From Desulfurococcaceae archaeon MEX13E-LK6-19 (lineage in GTDB: Archaea; Thermoproteota; Thermoprotei_A; Sulfolobales; Desulfurococcaceae), in contig CP072660.1 in the NCBI GenBank assembly GCA_029637525.1, positions 434,001 through 498,000 of the forward strand: a DNA stretch of 64,000 nucleotides, in the 5' to 3' direction. Each line of letters starts with the position of its first letter. The stretch's first letter is position 1. Below the pieces are notes generated by a model. It did not search any database, had not been told where the DNA came from, and saw only the letters and a program-made list of their open reading frames with translations. The translations under genes and the position numbers were made by a program. Of the stretch, positions 17,912 through 26,432 are shown piece by piece.

Positions 17912-18880
17912 ATGGTTGGGATAAGTATGGCGTCTGAAAAAAGTAAGATATCAAGCCTCCCCGGTGTAACCCCTACAATAGAGAACAAGCTCATAGCAGC
18001 AGGATATGTAACCATAGAAGCAATAGCAATTTCTAAAGCAGAAGAAATAAGTCAAGTAGCTGGAATACCATTAACAACGGCACAAAAGATAGTGAAAGCA
18101 GCGCGAGAAGCTCTTGGTATAAGGTTTAAGACGGCAAAGGAAATCAAGATGGAAAGACTTAGTGTAAGGAAAATTACTACTGGAAGCAAGAATCTAGACG
18201 ACCTATTGGGTGGAGGTATAGAGACCAAAACAATAACAGAATTCTATGGAGAATTCGGTACTGGTAAGACCCAGATATGTCATCAATTAGCTGTCAATGT
18301 GCAATTACCTCCTGACAGAGGAGGGCTTGAAGGGAAAGCCGTATACCTTGATACAGAGGGAACATTTAGGTGGGAACGTATAGAATCTATGGCACGTGCA
18401 TTAGGCCTTGACCCCGATCAAGTAATGGAGAATATATTGTATCAACGTATTTACAATACTGATCACCAAATATCTGTTGTGGAGGAACTGTTCGCCCTAG
18501 TACCTAAAGAAAATGTAAAACTAGTGGTTGTAGACTCTGTAACAGGATTATTTAGAGCAGAATATCCTGGCAGAGAGAATCTTGCCATAAGACAACAAAA
18601 ACTCAATAGGCATCTACATCAGTTAATGAGGCTCGCAGAAGCATATAATATAGCTGTGGTAGTTACAAACCAAGTTATGGCCCGTCCAGACGTATTCTAC
18701 GGCGACCCAACGCAAGCGGTTGGAGGACATGTGCTATATCATGTTCCTGGCGTAAGAGTCCAGCTTAGAAAAAGTAAAGGGAACAAGAGAATAGCTAGAG
18801 TAGTTGATGCACCACATTTACCTGAGGGAGAAGCAGTATTCATTATATCTGATGAAGGAATACGTGACCCTGAAGAATAA
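17912..18880 (+). CDS. radA: DNA repair and recombination protein RadA
   Basis: A 322-residue archaeal RecA/Rad51 recombinase. An N-terminal helix-hairpin-helix domain ([18 protein letters not shown]) precedes the ATPase core. Walker A is GEFGTGKTQ, Walker B is KLVVVDSVT, and loop regions include [13 protein letters not shown]. There is no intein. The start at 17912 fits the TATA spacing; ATG 17927 (MASEKSK) is an alternative. It forms the filament for strand exchange. Confidence 0.95.
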   Translation: MVGISMASEKSKISSLPGVTPTIENKLIAAGYVTIEAIAISKAEEISQVAGIPLTTAQKIVKAAREALGIRFKTAKEIKMERLSVRKITTGSKNLDDLLGGGIETKTITEFYGEFGTGKTQICHQLAVNVQLPPDRGGLEGKAVYLDTEGTFRWERIESMARALGLDPDQVMENILYQRIYNTDHQISVVEELFALVPKENVKLVVVDSVTGLFRAEYPGRENLAIRQQKLNRHLHQLMRLAEAYNIAVVVTNQVMARPDVFYGDPTQAVGGHVLYHVPGVRVQLRKSKGNKRIARVVDAPHLPEGEAVFIISDEGIRDPEE

Positions 18881-18974
18881 AGCCATAACACTTTTACTAC
18901 AAAGTTTATGCACTATGTCTGCTTAACTTATGTAATTCGCTTATTCTCATCATCTACTATTAGTCCCACTGTAT

Positions 18975-19976
18975 CTAGTGTATAATGCAATGAACTATTA
19001 ATTGAATTAATGAGTCGCCAATCAATAAGAGTACTATATATCCTGCTAGTAAGAGTACAATGAAAGGTACACCATAAGTGACCCATATATAGTCGTTGGC
19101 ATGTAGGTAACCTTTCTCTATAAGCTCCTTTATATGTTTTTGATCCTCCTTATAATCCTCTTCAATATTAAATGAAGTCCTATATTCCACTATGACAGTA
19201 TTATTACTGATCTTAAATATCTGAAGCGGAAATATATGTTTTGACATAAGAAAATCCTTTATCTTCATGGGTCTTCCTGTGGATAGTATTATACTCCATT
19301 TCAATATGCCTATATTCTTGGGAGGAAGAACATCTTTGTATACTAATAAGTTCCTAATAATATTGAATGGTATATATGCCGCCATTACTAAGTTTGCATA
19401 CAAAAGTAAAGGTATTATAGGCGGGACGTGTATCGTGGAAATACTATACAAAGACATATTGTATATAAGATCGTTGTAAAAAGTGATCGACAAACCAGAT
19501 ATCGCAAAAACATCGGCTAAACCAAAGAGATCTATTTTGTATAAAATGTATGAAATCAAGGGACCTATGAGAAGTGATAAAGAAAGATACGTGAGCTCTA
19601 GGTAAATATTCCTCTTAGTTACTATAATTGAATAAGCAAATAATAATGAAAATAAGATTAAGGAAGCAGAAATAAATATGTAAATGTCTCTATCAGGGAT
19701 CTCTCTGTATTTCAGATCTAGATAACTAAAGTATACTAGAAATACTGTCATGACTATTGTTGAAGCATATAATATTACATAACCGTCCACTGCAGACCCC
19801 CTACTATTTATCTGCTTTTTATAAAGCACTAAACCAATTATGTATGTACAAGTAAGGAGATAATAAGTAGAGGCGTCTTGCTTTATGAGAATACTAAAGA
19901 GGCAAAGTAGAAATGTAAGGACTTTAATTAATTCTCTTAAACCACTCTGTAGTATTAACATAAATACATTAAACAC
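18975..19976 (-). CDS. archaeal type IV prepilin peptidase family protein
   Basis: The 333-residue protein has about seven or eight hydrophobic helices. The first catalytic motif of A24 prepilin peptidases appears as YLDLKYREIPD. The second, usually GxGD, appears as GLADVFAI and keeps the Asp. It would cleave the basic leader of prepilins. The pilin operon at 6.1-9.7 kb is its likely client. A soluble segment of about 80 residues lies between the last helices. Which pilin it processes is inferred from proximity. Confidence 0.75.
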   Translation of the reverse strand: MFNVFMLILQSGLRELIKVLTFLLCLFSILIKQDASTYYLLTCTYIIGLVLYKKQINSRGSAVDGYVILYASTIVMTVFLVYFSYLDLKYREIPDRDIYIFISASLILFSLLFAYSIIVTKRNIYLELTYLSLSLLIGPLISYILYKIDLFGLADVFAISGLSITFYNDLIYNMSLYSISTIHVPPIIPLLLYANLVMAAYIPFNIIRNLLVYKDVLPPKNIGILKWSIILSTGRPMKIKDFLMSKHIFPLQIFKISNNTVIVEYRTSFNIEEDYKEDQKHIKELIEKGYLHANDYIWVTYGVPFIVLLLAGYIVLLLIGDSLIQLIVHCIIH

Positions 19977-20256
19977 AGCAATATATTACATTGATGAGGA
20001 ATCATTAATAGTTATTGCAAGATGTAATATTAGAGAAAAAAGGCATAGAAAACTTAAATATGATCAGCTAAGTGGTCTTAAACTTAAGCTCATGGAATAT
20101 GAAATATTGTGCAATGGGATTCTGTTATTCAAAATCATGTGGGATAAAAGTATATATAAAATAATGTTTAATGATAAAAACCCATTTGTTCTATTAATAA
20201 AGGGGACAATAGCTCTTGATTCATTTATGTGTACACAAGATCTTATAAAAAGGTGA
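19885..20256 (+). CDS. doubtful hypothetical ORF in the gap between prepilin peptidase and HIT genes
   Basis: The 19977-20371 gap contains one open plus-strand frame of 123 codons whose start overlaps the divergent prepilin peptidase gene. If real it would begin further in, for example at the Met near 20092. Composition is Lys/Ile/Leu-rich with no domain I recognise. It ends in AGGTGA, followed by a 34-codon ORF. Listed so the gap is not read as empty; it may be noise. Confidence 0.2.
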   Translation: MRILKRQSRNVRTLINSLKPLCSININTLNTAIYYIDEESLIVIARCNIREKRHRKLKYDQLSGLKLKLMEYEILCNGILLFKIMWDKSIYKIMFNDKNPFVLLIKGTIALDSFMCTQDLIKR

Positions 20257-20259
20257 TTT

Positions 20260-20364
20260 ATGATATTAATATCGAAAAGGCTTTTATTCATATTTCAATC
20301 CAAAGAATTATTCATGAGGGTTTATTGTATGAAAATTGTTAACATAGTTGTAGGACTCGGGTGA
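20260..20364 (+). CDS. possible 34-aa leader ORF upstream of the HIT gene
   Basis: ATG 20260 lies three bases after AGGTGA, a good ribosome site, and reads 34 codons (MILISKRLLF...NIVVGLG) to a TGA 7 nt before the HIT start. The product would be hydrophobic and basic. Translation here could couple to the HIT gene. There is no independent support. Confidence 0.25.
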   Translation: MILISKRLLFIFQSKELFMRVYCMKIVNIVVGLG

Positions 20365-20371
20365 GAAATAC

Positions 20372-20884
20372 TTGGACAGTGTATTCAAGGTCTTATGGTC
20401 TCCTTGGAGAAGCGAGTATATAAAGAGTTTTGGTAAGTCCAAGAAAGAAGAGTGTTTATTCTGTATATTGCCTAAGAAGAGTGATGAAGAAGCATATATT
20501 GTTTATCGTGGAAAATATGCCTATGTTGTATTAAATGCCTTCCCATACAATAGCGGTCATTTGATGATAGTTCCTTATAGACATGTTCGGTCGGTTATTG
20601 ATTTAAGAGAAAGTGAAATACATGAAATATTCGATGATCTTCTTAAGAAGAGTATTCTCGCATTAAGTGAAACTCTTCGTCCAGATGGATTTAATGTAGG
20701 TATTAACATAGGTAGAGTTGCGGGAGCAGGAATAGAGGATCACGTGCACGTGCATGTTGTTCCTCGATGGATTGGCGATACTAATTTTATGCCCGTTATT
20801 GGTGGAACAAAGTCTCTTCCAGTAGCTCTTGATGAGACTTACAGAATATTAAGGGATTACTGGGTAAAAAATTTTGGGCGATGA
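20372..20884 (+). CDS. HIT-family nucleotide hydrolase/transferase
   Basis: The 170-residue protein has the HIT triad as HVHVHVV, with an N-terminal zinc-binding CLFC and the GHLMIVPYRHV strand. Members hydrolyse dinucleoside polyphosphates or aminoacyl/sulfo-adenylates. It starts with TTG at 20372 behind GGGTGAG. The stop codon lies inside the C box of a candidate C/D sRNA. Confidence 0.88.
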   Translation: MDSVFKVLWSPWRSEYIKSFGKSKKEECLFCILPKKSDEEAYIVYRGKYAYVVLNAFPYNSGHLMIVPYRHVRSVIDLRESEIHEIFDDLLKKSILALSETLRPDGFNVGINIGRVAGAGIEDHVHVHVVPRWIGDTNFMPVIGGTKSLPVALDETYRILRDYWVKNFGR

Positions 20885-20934
20885 AGACGCCCTCGATCAC
20901 TGATTTTTGATGAAAGCGGGGTTTTACCGAGCTT
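20874..20934 (+). ncRNA. candidate C/D box sRNA overlapping two gene ends
   Basis: C box GCGATGA (20878-20884), 15-nt guide, D' CTGA (20900-20903), 4-nt spacer, C' TGATGA (20908-20913), 13-nt guide, D-like CCGA (20927-20930). The order and spacing match archaeal 2'-O-methylation guides of about 50-60 nt. The C box contains the HIT gene stop codon and the D box lies in the 3' end of the convergent aminotransferase gene. The guide target was not searched. Confidence 0.55.
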
Positions 20935-22285
20935 TAATTTCTTTATCAACTTTTCTAAGTATATCTTCGAGTATACTCAACGCCTTCTCAGCAACTTCAA
21001 TACTTATATTCAGTGGTGGAGCTATTCTGAGTGCTGACAACCCTGCGCCTATTACCAAGACGCCACGTTTAAATGCTTCATCGAGTACTTTAGCTAACTC
21101 CTTGGACGCAGGTTCTTTTGTATCTTTGTTCTTTACTAGCTCCACACCTATCATTAGCCCCTTTCCTCTAACGTCACCTATTATCTCCAGTTCATCCTTG
21201 AGCTCATTGAACCTCTTGATAATATAGTCGCCTACACGTTTAGCGTTGTCGAGAAGTTTTTCTTCTTCTATAATCCTTATTACTTCCCGGGCAACACGAC
21301 AAGCAACGGGGTTGCCGCCAAAGGTTGTAGCATGGCTTCCTTTAGGTAGGCTCATTATTTGTTCTCTTCCTATAATAGCTGATAAGGGTAAGCCTGAAGC
21401 TAGGGCTTTTGCTGTTGTTATTATATCTGGTTCTACATTCCAGTGTTGTATAGCCCACCATTTTCCTGTTCTACCCATACCGCTTTGTACTTCGTCAGCC
21501 ACTAGCAGTATACCATATTCATCGCATAGTTTTCTTAGTCCCGGTAAGAAGTTGTCTGGAGGGACTATGTATCCTCCCTCACCTTGTATAGGCTCTACAA
21601 ATATAGCTGCAACTTCATCTCCATAAACATATTTACCTAGAATATAGTCCTCAATGAATGCGAGTGCTTGCTCTCCACACTCAATAGGATCATCTGTTTT
21701 GAAGGGGCATCTATAAGGATAAGGATAAGGAGCGTGGAGCACTGCTGGTAGCATTGGTGCAAACCATCTGTGCTGTACGGGTTTACTTGCCGTTAAAGTA
21801 TTTGCACCCATGGTCCTGCCATGGAAAGCTCCATAGAAAGCTATTATGTAAGGACGCTGGCCTTTAAAGAATCCTCTTGAAATCTTTATTGCCCCCTCTA
21901 TTGCTTCAGCACCACTGTTCCCAAAGAATACTTTCTTCCTCCCGGACATGGGCGCTATTCTAGTCAACTCTTTTGCCAAGTCTACTGCTTCTTTGTAATA
22001 GAAATCGGTAAGCGAATAATGAAGAATTTTACCTAGCATACTCCTTATTGCCTTTAGTACTCTAGGATGGTTATGCCCTACATTTAGTACCGCCAGCCCG
22101 GAGTTCATATCAATGTAAACGTTACCATCGACATCTTCTACGAATACTCCAGTACCACGTTTTATAACTAGTGGATACCATCTAACAAAAGACTGCATTA
22201 AGTACTTCTCATCTTCACGTATAATACGTCTAGCTTTAGGACCTGGAGGTGTCGTTTTTATAATAGGGGCATCCATAATCATCAA
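20924..22285 (-). CDS. class III PLP-dependent aminotransferase / amino-acid racemase
   Basis: A 453-residue fold-type I class III enzyme. PLP contacts include NSGAEA, ADEVQSGMGRTGKWW, and the Schiff-base Lys in TTAKALASGLPL. It resembles 4-aminobutyrate aminotransferases, and also the Pyrococcus broad-substrate amino-acid racemase, which arose from this family. Sequence alone does not separate the two. The 3' end overlaps a candidate sRNA. Confidence 0.85.
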   Translation of the reverse strand: MMIMDAPIIKTTPPGPKARRIIREDEKYLMQSFVRWYPLVIKRGTGVFVEDVDGNVYIDMNSGLAVLNVGHNHPRVLKAIRSMLGKILHYSLTDFYYKEAVDLAKELTRIAPMSGRKKVFFGNSGAEAIEGAIKISRGFFKGQRPYIIAFYGAFHGRTMGANTLTASKPVQHRWFAPMLPAVLHAPYPYPYRCPFKTDDPIECGEQALAFIEDYILGKYVYGDEVAAIFVEPIQGEGGYIVPPDNFLPGLRKLCDEYGILLVADEVQSGMGRTGKWWAIQHWNVEPDIITTAKALASGLPLSAIIGREQIMSLPKGSHATTFGGNPVACRVAREVIRIIEEEKLLDNAKRVGDYIIKRFNELKDELEIIGDVRGKGLMIGVELVKNKDTKEPASKELAKVLDEAFKRGVLVIGAGLSALRIAPPLNISIEVAEKALSILEDILRKVDKEIKAR

Positions 22286-22431
22286 CCAGAAATTATCTGT
22301 ACAGTCTTCTCATTAATTATTTTTGGTCTTAGTTCCATTGTTATTGTTAAATATTTATTATTAAGAATTATGATTATAATGACATCAATATTAATAACCC
22401 ACATTATCTAATATTAAGAAGGGTATTCTAC

Positions 22432-22650
22432 ATGGAACTTTCCAAGAAGGATCTCCTAATTAAAGAAAAATATGTGTTCCTAGGACAAATGAGGTATAGA
22501 ATACAAGTCGTGGGAACAAACATAATCCTCAATATCTCGGCTGAAAACGATGACGAGGCTTATGAAAAAGCTTTGAATATGACTAGGAAAATGGGGTTGA
22601 CCAAAGACATCGTTAATATAATTAAAAATAGAATTCAAGAGAGACTATGA
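22432..22650 (+). CDS. conserved-looking small protein (72 aa), unknown
   Basis: A 72-residue protein starting MELSKKDLLIKEKYVFLGQM. It has a short beta-hairpin-like region (YRIQVVGTNIILNISA), then a charged helix (DDEAYEKALNMTRKMG) and a basic C-terminus. No known domain. An AAATATTTATT element upstream could be its TATA box. It stands alone between divergent and convergent neighbours. Confidence 0.5.
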   Translation: MELSKKDLLIKEKYVFLGQMRYRIQVVGTNIILNISAENDDEAYEKALNMTRKMGLTKDIVNIIKNRIQERL

Positions 22651-22745
22651 ACTAATATAGAATTTTATTTTAGTTCAATATACTATAATACTTCTCCAAG
22701 AATACTTTGTAAAACTTATTATCCTGGTTGGCAAAAGATGTATTT

Positions 22746-22806
22746 CTGATGAAGAAACTTGCCCCCCAGCGACCTTTAAGGGGATGATGACATTACCGCG
22801 AACAGA
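22746..22806 (+). ncRNA. weak C/D box-like RNA candidate
   Basis: CTGATGA (22746-22752), 16 nt, GCGA (22769-22772), 11 nt, ATGATGA (22784-22790), 12 nt, CAGA (22803-22806). The two C-type boxes are good; both D-type boxes deviate from CTGA. The second half closely resembles the element at 23881-23910. It lies in the spacer between convergent genes. Confidence 0.35.
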
Positions 22807-22827
22807 TTTAAAGACTAGTATCTAGTA

Positions 22828-23073
22828 TTAGATCTTCTTCGATCGAGCTTTCTCAATCAATTTGATCTTTTCAATTAATTCTTCTCTTATCCTCTTTAGA
22901 TAGCCTTTTAGTTCATCTCGAGGAACTCTCTCGAGAAGCAGCTTTAGGAATTTTGCGGCGCAACGACTACTATGAAATGTTAATTCCAGATCTTCATCGT
23001 ATTTAATTACTATTCCTTGTCCTTCGGGGAATTTTCTTCCACATACGAGGCATGTATATTTCTTTGTGGTCAT
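22828..23073 (-). CDS. small treble-clef/TRASH-like zinc-finger protein
   Basis: An 81-residue protein with CLVCGRKFPEGQG at residues 8-20 and FHSSRC later, the layout of the L24e/TRASH finger. One usual Cys is His here, which can still bind zinc. The C-terminal half is a charged helix rich in Lys, Arg and Glu. It overlaps the upstream membrane-protein gene by 4 nt. Possibly RNA- or ribosome-linked; function unknown. Confidence 0.65.
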   Translation of the reverse strand: MTTKKYTCLVCGRKFPEGQGIVIKYDEDLELTFHSSRCAAKFLKLLLERVPRDELKGYLKRIREELIEKIKLIEKARSKKI

Positions 23074-23798
23074 TCTTTACACTCTCTTAGAATGTTCTTT
23101 TCTACAAGTTTCTCTTTAAGTCTTGTTATATTTTCACTATATAGTTTTATTTTGAACCCAGGATTCTTTTCTGATCGTATCTCAATGAATTTCCTTATTG
23201 GATCATATTTGTAGCAATGATCGTCGGTAAATCTTATGAACATTCTATTATTTGCTAAGATTCCGCTTGGATACACTACAAAACGCTGTGGTAAGAGTAT
23301 GTTGATAGGCTTGTATATTTTTGATAACCCTAATCTAACTAATGATATTATTGCAAATACGAAGTTATACATTATGAAGAAGTTTAGGAATTTCGCTGCT
23401 AATTCATTGTTTAGACTGCTCTGTAATGCTGATTCTACATAAGGACCTATATAACTTGTATATAATGGGAATAGCACTAGTATCAATGGAAACGTTATGA
23501 ACAACATTAATGTAGATCTCATTTGTTGCATTAATTCTTTAGAAAGCTCCTTGTCGGCCATAGCTATTTTCATCGCGTTATTCTCTCTAAATAGTGGAGT
23601 CTTGAGCTCTTCAGGTTTTGCTCTAGTTTTTTTCGTCATAGTATATGATGTCAGTCCAAAAATCAATATTGTATACAATATTATTGCTATGATAAAGTAT
23701 CCAGGAAAAAACGCAGATATTACCGACATAAGTACTATAGCAGACTCGCTCAATATTATAGTATATTTTCTAGATGGTTGTTGATACACTATGTACAC
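23070..23798 (-). CDS. membrane protein, unknown (EMC3/DUF106- or DUF2208-like possibility)
   Basis: The 242-residue protein has hydrophobic helices at about 15-50, 92-115 and 140-160, then a roughly 80-residue basic soluble C-terminus. Between the first and second helices is a charged segment (MAMADKELSKELMQQMRS-like). That recalls the cytosolic coil of DUF106/EMC3 insertases, but I cannot confirm it; DUF2208 is an alternative. Translationally coupled to the zinc-finger gene. Confidence 0.5.
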   Translation of the reverse strand: MYIVYQQPSRKYTIILSESAIVLMSVISAFFPGYFIIAIILYTILIFGLTSYTMTKKTRAKPEELKTPLFRENNAMKIAMADKELSKELMQQMRSTLMLFITFPLILVLFPLYTSYIGPYVESALQSSLNNELAAKFLNFFIMYNFVFAIISLVRLGLSKIYKPINILLPQRFVVYPSGILANNRMFIRFTDDHCYKYDPIRKFIEIRSEKNPGFKIKLYSENITRLKEKLVEKNILRECKE

Positions 23799-23880
23799 CT
23801 ACGCATAAATTATCCACTCTACTCTTTTCTTAACATAGTTAGGATAGGATATTAACCTTCTTGTACTATTATTACTCATA

Positions 23881-23934
23881 GATGATGATATGCCACGGAC
23901 AGATTTAAATATGAAGAAGGTCCGTGTTTCTGAT
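23881..23934 (+). ncRNA. candidate C/D box sRNA (or regulatory hairpin)
   Basis: C box ATGATGA (23882-23888), 11-nt guide, D'-like CAGA (23900-23903), 7-nt loop, C'-like ATGAAGA (23911-23917), 12-nt guide, D box CTGA (23930-23933). Spacing is typical. The segment also holds a 7-bp inverted repeat CACGGAC/GTCCGTG. It could instead fold as a hairpin in the 5' region of the next gene. Confidence 0.45.
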
Positions 23935-23996
23935 CTCTTATCTTAACTATTTAAGAAGTTTAGGTAGAGAAAATTATGGGGGGATGAAGAAGAAGG

Positions 23997-24575
23997 GTGA
24001 TCGAGGATATGATGAAGAAGTTATCCCCGTCGGACCCCTCTATACGGTATAGGGTTATTCTTGATATTGTGTTGAAAGAAAACGTGATTGCCTCAAAAAT
24101 TATTGCGAAACTAAAAAAGAAAGATATCAAAAACATAGAACTTATTGGACGTAGTTTAAGAATAACATTATCTGGTACTAATATAGGGAAATTACGTGAG
24201 CTACTTGATAAAGTCCTTGAAGTACTAAAAGATGAAGATTATGATGAGCTTTGTTACCAATTATATCTTATTCTGCCCTATGAACAGTATATTGAGAAGC
24301 TGATGACAATACCAGCTGAAAGTACTAGCAAAAGTGATGGTATTGAGATAAAGGTGTTTGGTTATGATAATGAAAAATATTGGATGTATATAAACTCCAA
24401 AAAGAAAAAGCTTTTATTGAAAAAACTTAGCAAGAAGATAACCAGCCCAATATTAGACCCAGGGTTAATTAGTGAAGTTTTGTTTATAACATGCATTAAT
24501 AGTATTGATAAACTTATTGAAAGTATACAGAACGATATAAGTAAGTATGAGAGTATGCTAAAGAATTTGACTTAA
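23997..24575 (+). CDS. unknown protein (192 aa)
   Basis: Starts with GTG behind an A/G-rich AAGAAGG, with nearby in-frame ATG codons at 24009 and 24012 as alternatives. It has a beta-alpha start (RVILDIVLKENVIASKII) and a charged C-terminal half rich in Lys and Ile with a helical end. No domain recognised. The alternation suggests a compact alpha/beta N-terminal domain of about 85 residues. It is followed by a candidate sRNA and a membrane-protein gene on the same strand. Confidence 0.5.
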   Translation: MIEDMMKKLSPSDPSIRYRVILDIVLKENVIASKIIAKLKKKDIKNIELIGRSLRITLSGTNIGKLRELLDKVLEVLKDEDYDELCYQLYLILPYEQYIEKLMTIPAESTSKSDGIEIKVFGYDNEKYWMYINSKKKKLLLKKLSKKITSPILDPGLISEVLFITCINSIDKLIESIQNDISKYESMLKNLT

Positions 24576-24621
24576 TAACTTATTGCTGAGAGAACTATAT
24601 ATCGACGTATCGAATAGTTAA

Positions 24622-24692
24622 TAAACTGGTGATGACCGCCCTATCCGTGTATGACCCCGCGGGATGACTGGAAGAACTCCGTCTGAGGTTTA
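24622..24692 (+). ncRNA. candidate C/D box sRNA
   Basis: A 5-bp terminal stem TAAAC/GTTTA (24622-24626, 24688-24692) encloses C box GTGATGA (24629-24635), 15-nt guide, D'-like ATGA (24651-24654), loop, C' GGGATGA (24661-24667), 15-nt guide and D box CTGA (24683-24686). Both guides have equal length and the stem is perfect. It ends 13 nt before the next gene's start. I rate it the best C/D candidate here; the target was not searched. Confidence 0.65.
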
Positions 24693-24705
24693 GGGTGAAA
24701 AAGTA

Positions 24706-26070
24706 TTGATTGACACTGACATATTGGGTGTTAGTGAGATAGAGTTTGTCGTCAAGATAATTATAGGGTTTCTCGTGGGAGCTTTAATAGGAATAGAAAG
24801 AGAGAGAACAAGACTTATTTCTACAACCGAGAAACCTAAAAGCCTCCCTGGAGTACGCTCATTTGGTCTTCTTAGTTTGTATGGAGCAATTACGGCGCAT
24901 TTGGCTTTAATTCTCGAGGAACAAGGGTTGACAATTATACAAATGTTTGTATTAGCAGTATTCGCTTCAATAATAGTTGTTCTAATAATTCTATATATGT
25001 ATCAAAGAATGAGTATTCTTGGAAGAACAGGTATAACAACGTATATTGTGATGGGGCTAGATCTAGGGTTAGGTTTTCTAGTAGGTTTAGGGAAGATTCT
25101 CGAAGCGGTTTCGGCATCAATACTTGTAACGTTTATTCTAGCTACAAAGCCTTCAATAGAAAAATTCGTGAAAGGTATATCGTACAAAGAGCTTTTATCA
25201 GGGCTTGAGCTAGGGTTATTCGTATTTATATTAGGGCCTGTGTTTTTACTGAAACCCATAGTGATAATGGGTTTTGATCTTAGTAAACTCTATTTACTCT
25301 TCATAATAATTCTCGCACTATCATTCATTAGCTATATTGGTGTAAAAATAAAAGGTGGGGAAGCTCTCAAGTACATATCGTTTCTGGGAGGTTTAGTTAA
25401 TAGTGAAGCATCAGTTGCGAACATAGCTTCAATACTTGCTGCACAAGAAAATGTTTCGCAGGATTTACTTAAGAGTATAGCCAAGAGGAATATATTCATA
25501 ATTATAGCGGCAATGCTTGTTCGTAATATGATAATCATATCAATGTTGTCTATATCATCTCTTGATGCCGTCAAGACGTTAATTGTAGTAGGGTTATCTT
25601 TTGTGGCATTTACACCTCCTATACTATTAGGTGTACTGGCCTGGCTCTTTGAGAAAGGAGAGCCATTAAAGAATATGCGTGTAGATATACAGAACCCGCT
25701 TAGTATCAATACAGCAATACGTATAGTTGTTGTCTATGCATCAATATTCGCTGTAAGCTATGTCTTATACTACATTTTTGGCTCACAAATAATATACTTA
25801 ATAGCGGTTGTTGGAGGATTCGTTAATGCTGGTGCTACCATACTAACCATATTTGCCCTATCAGGAATAGGCTTTGTCGATGTATATACTCTTGTAGCAT
25901 CGCTTGTTATAACAAATCTTGCTGCAATTGCAAATAAGATTCTGTACGTCCATGTAACAACGAAGAACAAAGTACTTCTAGATGCATGCTTAAGAGCTAT
26001 AATAGTTGCATCTTCGTCAATGATCATAGTATTCTTGTTAGCTTCTCAGGTTGTAATGATCTTTTTCTGA
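24706..26070 (+). CDS. MgtC/SapB-DUF4010 family membrane protein
   Basis: The 454-residue protein has about 12 hydrophobic helices. The first 140 residues match MgtC/SapB: FLVGALIGIERER and PGVRSFGLLSLYGAI. The rest matches the associated DUF4010 region. It probably acts in divalent metal or membrane homeostasis; the exact transport role is unknown. It uses a TTG start at 24706, immediately after the sRNA candidate. Confidence 0.8.
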   Translation: MIDTDILGVSEIEFVVKIIIGFLVGALIGIERERTRLISTTEKPKSLPGVRSFGLLSLYGAITAHLALILEEQGLTIIQMFVLAVFASIIVVLIILYMYQRMSILGRTGITTYIVMGLDLGLGFLVGLGKILEAVSASILVTFILATKPSIEKFVKGISYKELLSGLELGLFVFILGPVFLLKPIVIMGFDLSKLYLLFIIILALSFISYIGVKIKGGEALKYISFLGGLVNSEASVANIASILAAQENVSQDLLKSIAKRNIFIIIAAMLVRNMIIISMLSISSLDAVKTLIVVGLSFVAFTPPILLGVLAWLFEKGEPLKNMRVDIQNPLSINTAIRIVVVYASIFAVSYVLYYIFGSQIIYLIAVVGGFVNAGATILTIFALSGIGFVDVYTLVASLVITNLAAIANKILYVHVTTKNKVLLDACLRAIIVASSSMIIVFLLASQVVMIFF

Positions 26071-26147
26071 AGAATACTTAAATATAGGATGCTATTACCT
26101 TACTCTATTAGAATCAAGTTAATGTATATAAGGTAGGTGCTAATGCA

Positions 26148-26420
26148 ATGTCGTTTGGTGCTAACACTAAGGTTATTGATGTAAGTAAAAAACCTATATC
26201 AGAATACGTCTTTGACGCTGTAGTAAGTTTCAACCAGGGTGTGGACGAGATCATTATAAAAGGACGAGGTGACTTTATTAGTAAAGCAGTTGATGTGTAT
26301 AGGCATCTTGCTGAAAGACTAGGTGACAGTATAGAAATAGTTAACATAGATATTGGAAGCGAGAAATTCCGTGGTAGAAGGAGATCATATATTGCAATAA
26401 GAATTAAGAGAAAGTACTAG
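26148..26420 (+). CDS. albA: Alba-family chromatin protein (second copy)
   Basis: A 90-residue Alba/Sac10b protein. The fold pattern is clear (ISEYVFDAVVSFNQGVDEII, then KGRGDFISKAVDVY). It lacks the GKK acetylation-site motif present near the N-terminus of the copy at 30253, having SKKP instead. It resembles Alba2-type paralogues, which heterodimerise with Alba1. It faces reverse gyrase tail to tail with 12 nt between. Confidence 0.9.
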   Translation: MSFGANTKVIDVSKKPISEYVFDAVVSFNQGVDEIIIKGRGDFISKAVDVYRHLAERLGDSIEIVNIDIGSEKFRGRRRSYIAIRIKRKY

Positions 26421-26432
26421 GCGTTAGAGAAA

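Noticed and set aside
20064-20291. 75-codon minus-strand frame in the 20-kb gap
   Set aside because: No ribosome site, no domain, and overlapped by an equally weak plus-strand frame.
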